64,000 bases of DNA, taken from the NCBI GenBank assembly GCA_029747585.1, contig JAPEVF010000041.1, positions 67,417 to 131,416 of the forward strand, in the 5' to 3' direction. The notes below the pieces were generated by a model, which worked only from the letters and a program-made list of their open reading frames with translations, did not search any database and had not been told where the DNA came from. A program made the position numbers and the translations under genes. Source of the DNA: Pleurotus djamor. Taxonomy: Eukaryota; Basidiomycota; Agaricomycetes; Agaricales; Pleurotaceae. This document shows positions 59,070 to 64,000 of this stretch, in pieces. Numbering within the stretch: the first letter of the stretch is position 1; every line of letters starts with the position of its first letter.

Positions 59070-60771
59070 ATGGGAAACAGTTCTTCTATCTTTTACCCGG
59101 ACAACCCCAAGCGTCGCGACCGTGCTCAGCAACTCGCGGATGATTGCACGAACTGCAAGAATCAGTATGACGCGAAGCATGCTGAAATCGAGGCTATCCT
59201 TGGGCCCTACAAAGAAAAACTCGACAAAGTCCTCCGCGCGTTCGGTTGTTCAACCTTGGATGACCTGGATCGCGTCGTCCAAAAGAATGCTACGGGACAG
59301 GCCCTCGATGACTGGAACAACACTAAGAATATCTACGACAAGACTCAAATGTAATACCTTTCTATCGAAAAACGCGTTCATATTCACTGGTTCACTGCGA
59401 TTGTTCTAGCGTCGACCAAGTCATCATGGGAGCTATGGGGACGTGAGCACAATGCCCACTTACAATTTGTAAAGTGAAGATTAATGCTTCTTTAGCATCG
59501 CTATTGCTGGCCTTGCAATTAGCACCGTCGGTGCCCTCGCAGGGGGCTTCGGCTTTTTCGTAGGTTCGCACCGTTATTTACACGGTCCCCTTCTTGTCTC
59601 ATACGTCGTTCATAGGCCTGGCTGTGACCTCTGATATTCTCCTGGCCCTTGGCGTTATTGGAGCCATCTTTGATATCGTCAATGGCGCGATTCAACGAAG
59701 CAAACTTCGTGACTCTATCAACGACGTGAGCTTTTTATCTTTCACATTTTCTCTAGCCCCTCATATTTATTCAACAGCTCTTTGAGAGTCGCATCAAGAT
59801 CAAACAAGTGTTGGCGCACATTGATAACCTCAATACATGGATTCCAAGTATTACGGCCATCTATCAAGCTTACGAAGAGGCAGGCTACGACCCAGAAAAG
59901 ATCATTGAACGTTTCAAAACCAAGGGTCTCATGAAGCCCTTGGAACAAGATCTACGCGATGATAGCTTCCGCCAAGCAGCTGTGGACCTCAATGAAATAG
60001 ATCGTAACCGTGGCTCATGGACGAACGAAGACCCCAACTGGGAGGAGATAGTCAACCGACTTCAGTCCAACGCAAGCTCAGCCCGTTCCGAGGCTTTCGC
60101 TGTTGCTGCGGATTCTGTGATGAAAGCAAGCACCATCAGCTTTGCAGTTGGGGCTGATCGGATGCAAAAACCCGTCGAAATCCTCCCTGTGCGTATATCC
60201 AAGCATCGGGAATCTATATGCATCCCTGATGATCTTTCTACTTGTTCTAGCCCGATATACCTTCAGTCAAGGTCAAATTATATCCGACTATTCCCTTGGA
60301 GATTCCCCACCTAACGAAGCCGCTTGAAATGGTCTTTCTGGACTTCGTTGATGACAAGTCCGCAGAAGTCCTTTTCAGGTAAGCAGTCATTGTCTCTCCT
60401 TGATCATGGTATCTTACGTTATTTTTACCCGCTTGTCTAGGACGGATGACAGCCATTTCGTGAGTGTCGACCATTATAAAGGTCGCCTCCAGCGCGGATT
60501 CGCGGACAAGTGCACCCATGTGGTGAGACTGATGATTCCTAATTATAGAATATCGAACCTTAACGTTAACTTTTTTCTCTGGAAATAGGCACGCTGGATT
60601 GTCACCCTCGCTGATGATTTCCAACCACCAGAGTTTCTTGATCGCAAAGACCACGAGGCCAAGGTCACTATAAGCACTGAGGACGGTGGGAAGCGCTGGT
60701 ACATGGATTCGAACGGTGACTTGTTCTCCGATAAACATGGTCCAGAGCCTATGATCCTCCGCTATGCGTAA
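59070..60771 (+). CDS. Unknown protein with N-myristoylation-like start and hydrophobic hairpin (paralogue 2)
   Basis: Eight exons join in frame (59070-59350, 59410-59442, 59496-59563, 59616-59725, 59778-60188, 60251-60378, 60441-60522, 60589-60771) for 431 residues. The start MGNSSSIFYPDNPKRRDRAQ fits an N-myristoylation signal (Gly2, Ser6). Residues about 20-95 are helical and charged. Residues about 106-158 form a near-continuous hydrophobic stretch (IAIAGLAISTVGALAGGFGF then VGLAVTSDILLALGVIGAIF) that could make a hairpin. Another helical region follows (KQVLAHIDNLNTWIPSITAI; EAGYDPEKIIERFKTKGLMK), and a C-terminal beta-like domain (RWIVTLADDFQPPEFLDRKD; GGKRWYMDSNGDLFSDKHGP). Long helices around a hydrophobic hairpin are also seen in membrane-inserting alpha-helical proteins, but this is a resemblance in layout only. 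Confidence 0.75.
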
Positions 60772-61082
60772 ATTCGTCTCTATCACGGTGATGTTTGCGC
60801 CCCCTGTCTACTCCTCCCTTATGTTTGATGAAAATATCTGCGTGTCTTCTGTGGAGGCTCTCATTCGCGTGGACCTTCTTCTCTTCTTCTCTACTTCGCC
60901 TATTCAACGGCACGTACACCACACGAGGCCCAGATGATCTATTATCAGCTACGACCACGATCCTCATGTTTCTTTGGCCTGGCTAGTTCTGGTTGTCGTT
61001 CTCTTCTTCGACTCGTGATGAACACAGAGCGATGGAGAGACTCCACGTACGGGATGGCGACACACGTGTGATCAGCCACATG
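60772..61082. other. Intergenic, 3' flank before the fold-back element
   Basis: About 310 bp of non-coding DNA between the unknown gene and the inverted-repeat element. Nothing else seen. Confidence 0.5.
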
Positions 61083-61560
61083 CACTGCGTGAGGGGATTG
61101 GTTTTCCGCGCAGNAAACCTGGCAGGTCAAAACACACGGTCTTTGAATTCGTTTTCGCGGTAGAAAATGTTAGCTTCCCCTGTGGGAAAACTAGATAGAA
61201 AATAATAACTTTTCTGATAAGTCTTCACAAAGGAAAACCAACGAGAAAACACATTGTTTTCTATGTGGTTTTCCCGCAGAAAGACNNTTTGGTTTTACAA
61301 AGGGGAAACCAAATTATATAGTGAGTATAATTAGTTTACCTCCCAGAAAACTAATGATTTCCCCAATACAAAACCCGGGAGAAAACAATGTGTTTTCTCG
61401 TTGGTTTTCCTTTGTGAAGACTTATCAGAAAAGTTATTATTTTCTATCTAGTTTTCCCACAGGGGAAGCTAACGTTTTCTACCGCGAAAACGAATTCAAA
61501 GACCGTGTGTTTTGACCTGNCCAGGNTTTCCGCGCGGAAAACCAATCCCCTCACGCAGTG
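61083..61560. mobile_element. Fold-back/MITE-like element with 179-bp terminal inverted repeats
   Basis: The left arm 61083-61261 and the right arm 61382-61560 are near-perfect reverse complements. Both start CACTGCGTGAGGGGATTGG at the outer ends, and the only clear differences are at or near Ns (61114, 61520, 61526) and one base (ATGTT versus ACGTT). The 120-bp centre contains two smaller hairpins: TTTGGTTT...AAACCAAA and ATTAGTTT...AAACTAAT. There is no coding frame. The total of 478 bp and termini beginning CACTG fit a non-autonomous DNA transposon; a CACTA-type origin is possible from the termini. No convincing target-site duplication is seen (left flank ACATG, right flank TAAAT). High arm identity suggests recent origin or gene conversion. 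Confidence 0.85.
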
Positions 61561-63177
61561 TAAATAATCGTTGGCTCGGTATAAACCAGGAGGCAGGTTC
61601 AAGCAGTGGACGAGTGGGTGGTCCGTGGGAAGATCACGTTCTTCATGGTCCTCCTGTCCCAAGAGCAACCCAAGAGTCTGGTGGCGCAAGTTTCGGTTCC
61701 AACTTCCAACTCAACTTCTCATCCAATTCACATCTTTGCAGAATTAAGTCCCGTTGTCGAGCATCACGACTATGCCGATTCTCTCAAGTTGATACTGCTT
61801 TCATTACTATCAGACTGAGAGGAGAGCGATCCTGCGTCAGGCGGTAAGCCTTTCGCCTTGGTCGATTACCGTCAAATCACGGTTGTAGGGGACTAACAGG
61901 TGCCCATCCAGGAATAAGAGTCCAGGAACGGGGGGTATCCAGGAAGCGAGCCATTCAACGCCGGAGGAATACTACAGATATGCAATATGAACCAGAAACA
62001 AACCAACAGACGTTCACTTATCCTTCTCCGAGCTTCAAGCGAATCCTCCATGCATAACCGCCAGTTCCGCTCGACACGCGCGGTCGCTGATATTGAATCC
62101 AGCGAGAAATAGCACTCATTCAAGCGGTGTCTAATGGATCGATACATACAGGTCTTTATGCGCATTTGTGCGGTCGTCATTCTTGCACATTCCGTTCTTG
62201 ATTTGTCCACCAAAGAAGCCACCAAAACGCGTTTCAGCCCTACTCGCATCTCATGCAGCGCTCGCAGATACTGCGGCAGCAGAGACTACGACTCACTGAG
62301 TCAGAGGAATGATCTCATGCCGTCGCCGAACCTCTTGTGATCCCCAGAGCTGCTTGATTCATACGGTGAGCCTTAGTCTCTTTCTTGGACACATTCAATT
62401 TACTTCCTATTGACCCGCAGTTTTCCTCGCTAGGTAGACGAATGTCATGGAACCGCTGTCCGTTTCTCCTTAGTAGTCCCATAAAATGAATTCGTGGCTG
62501 GCAACCCGCCTCATTTGCCTCCAAGTATCGTCCGCTGCGGATGGTTTTCAACGTGCCCACCTACCGCTCGCGTTGGACGCTGGTATTGCTTTTCTGAAGA
62601 CATGATTTGGGGGCACTTTCAGGCGTAGAAGGACCCGACCTCCCCCATATTACCCTGGTGCGTCCCACTGACTTCATATTCCGTGCAACCCCTTCAACCA
62701 ACGTCTTAGGATGCCGAACCTTTTTCAAGGCCCACTACTCGATACTTTCGACCGCGACAGTCTCTCCCCATCAACCCGAAACTGTCACTTCCGAAACCTT
62801 GACTTCAAGCTCATCCCTTGCGCGCTGCGACTTCAAGACACGCGGATGCGAAAACCCGTAGTTCAAGAGAAACAGAGACTCAAGTACGTTGTTTTGGTCC
62901 GCCCAACAGGAAAGGGGAAATTGTGGGGCCTTTCTGCGTTTTCGTTTCTTCTAAAGTGAGTTGTCTCCTTACTCGAATGTATGGACAGGCGCACCTTATG
63001 AGACACTTCAGAAATTTCCGACGCAATTCCTGCTTATCCAAGCAGGTTGAATTGATGAACGGATGGGCGGGTCTATTCCGCAGGCGACATGGAACTGAGG
63101 TGCTGGAAATCGTAGGCATTGCGTGACTTGATGAAAGGGCTCTCTCCCCTGCATTAGCTGCGGTCTTATCCCATTTA
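61561..63177. other. Non-coding or decayed region right of the fold-back element
   Basis: About 1.6 kb with only short frames on both strands and no chain of exons that I can support. Plus-strand frames at 62711-62959 and 62818-63126 have mixed composition but cannot be joined in phase. Confidence 0.45.
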
Positions 63178-63357
63178 CTACCCGGCTTTAACAACTTTCT
63201 TCTCCTCCAGCACCTCCCTCATGATCGCTGTATTGTTGCTCCAGGAACTGTACAATCGTCTAAGTACCTGTCCTAACACGGGCCTCATCATGAACGTACT
63301 CTCGACGAGTGAGATAATCTCGCTCGTCATTGAAGACGTAATTCGTTCGGTCGCCAT
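63178..63357 (-). CDS. Possible short coding exon or small protein
   Basis: A minus-strand frame of 59 residues from MATERITSSMTSEIISLVES to REVLEEKKVVKAG has protein-like composition and helical periodicity (VESTFMMRPVLGQVLRRLYS). It could be the last exon of a larger gene because the frame is open upstream through QSSP, preceded by a possible acceptor. No family is recognised. Coding status is uncertain. Confidence 0.3.
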   Translation of the reverse strand: MATERITSSMTSEIISLVESTFMMRPVLGQVLRRLYSSWSNNTAIMREVLEEKKVVKAG

Positions 63358-63651
63358 GGGAGAGGACTGGATTTCGTGAGTTTCTTCGCCGTTCTCGTTC
63401 TGAAGCGGATAGGTTGCTTACAGGAGCCTATGGATATCCGCAGCCGACGTCAGGGTAGAGGGACACAAGGACTGTCCTGCATGGATGAGAAATGAAATAG
63501 CCCGGCAGGCGTAGACCACTTGTATCGAGCGCGAGCGCCGTTCTTTCGGGACGATGGAAAGAATTTCATTCAACGAGGGCTGTACCATATTACATACATA
63601 CGCGCTGTGCATAAGGAGACAATTCCACCGTGCCTCTGTGAGTTGTCTACT

Positions 63652-64000
63652 TTAGAGTATGCCATCCCAATCGACCGTAGCATACTTTCTGAGCACGTTG
63701 ATGTATTGCGAGGGGATATTGCATCGACGGATGCTGAACTTCCTAATTCCAGTCCCAGCCTCCTGCCATTCATAAAGAATCATCGCGAGATCAAAAATAA
63801 GCTGATCTACCTTGGGAGGGCTGCAACCGGCCATGTGTAGAGCCGTAAAAGACAAGGTTTTGAGCCGATCAGTTTTCATAGGGAGGAAGTAGGAGATGAT
63901 GTGAAGGTTGGAGTGAGCGAAGTCGAGTGATTGGAGATTGGCGAACAAAAGTAGAATCTCTCCCCATCTGGAGTCACTGAAATATTTCATGGCTTCAACG
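63652..64000 (-). CDS. C-terminal end of an F-box/LRR-like protein (partial)
   Basis: The frame runs off the right edge and ends KYATVDWDGIL at 63652. It contains leucine-rich-repeat-like lines: WGEILLLFANLQSLDFAHSN, then LKTLSFTALHMAG, and a last IRKFSIRRCNIPS. This pattern is common in the LRR part of the large basidiomycete F-box families, whose members select targets for ubiquitin ligases. The F-box itself would lie outside the window, so the call is tentative. Confidence 0.5.
   Translation of the reverse strand, partial: VEAMKYFSDSRWGEILLLFANLQSLDFAHSNLHIISYFLPMKTDRLKTLSFTALHMAGCSPPKVDQLIFDLAMILYEWQEAGTGIRKFSIRRCNIPSQYINVLRKYATVDWDGIL

Noticed and set aside
62607..63126. Plus-strand frames that might form a two-exon gene
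   Set aside because: The only available intron would be about 33 bp, and the phase at its ends leads directly to a stop codon.

Overview
The window is nuclear DNA from a filamentous basidiomycete, most likely a wood-decaying agaricomycete. Nearly every gene is broken by many short GT-AG introns of about 45-80 bp. The proteins are typical fungal housekeeping types (Nab2, Trk, eIF4G, PP2A leucine carboxyl methyltransferase), and there is a secreted class II haem peroxidase of the ligninolytic Mn-peroxidase kind. No prokaryotic operon structure is present. All exon boundaries were read by eye from splice signals and reading frame, so ends of multi-exon genes are inferences.

Layout. 0-2.2 kb: upstream DNA and a PCL-type cyclin. 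2.2-8.4 kb: a gene-poor stretch with simple repeats and a diverged tandem duplication, ending at a tRNA-Gly(GCC) gene. 8.6-23 kb: NAB2, a membrane-anchored P-loop ATPase, a SAP-like protein, a charged coiled-coil protein, a TCP11/SOK1 protein and a small unknown gene. 24-33 kb: Trk potassium transporter and eIF4G, both on the minus strand. 34.4-40.6 kb: PPM1 and a large PD-(D/E)XK/Fe-S nuclease fused to an SF1 helicase. 41-42.8 kb: a short-type Mn peroxidase, divergent from a membrane J-domain protein. 47-56.4 kb: two copies of a two-gene set, each an isocitrate lyase/PEP mutase family enzyme (oxaloacetate acetylhydrolase-like) plus a flavocytochrome b2-type dehydrogenase. 56.6-60.8 kb: a divergent pair of paralogous membrane-associated unknown proteins. 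61.1-61.6 kb: a near-perfect fold-back mobile element. At the right edge is the end of an F-box/LRR-like gene.

The most interesting reading is that 41-56.4 kb is an oxalate/lignin-decay neighbourhood. Oxaloacetate hydrolysis and oxidation of glyoxylate (by a flavocytochrome b2-like glyoxylate dehydrogenase, as known from Fomitopsis palustris) are the two accepted fungal routes to oxalate, and oxalate chelates the Mn(III) made by Mn peroxidase. Both dehydrogenases end in peroxisomal PTS1-type tripeptides (SKL and SRM). The substrate assignments are inferences; the paralogy, motifs and tails are visible.

Sequence quality matters here. Four N characters inside genes (1876, 27464, 31814, 44649) each break a reading frame that is restored if the N is dropped. 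A run of seven C/G near 40231-40238 also breaks the nuclease-helicase gene. These look like consensus artefacts rather than real mutations.
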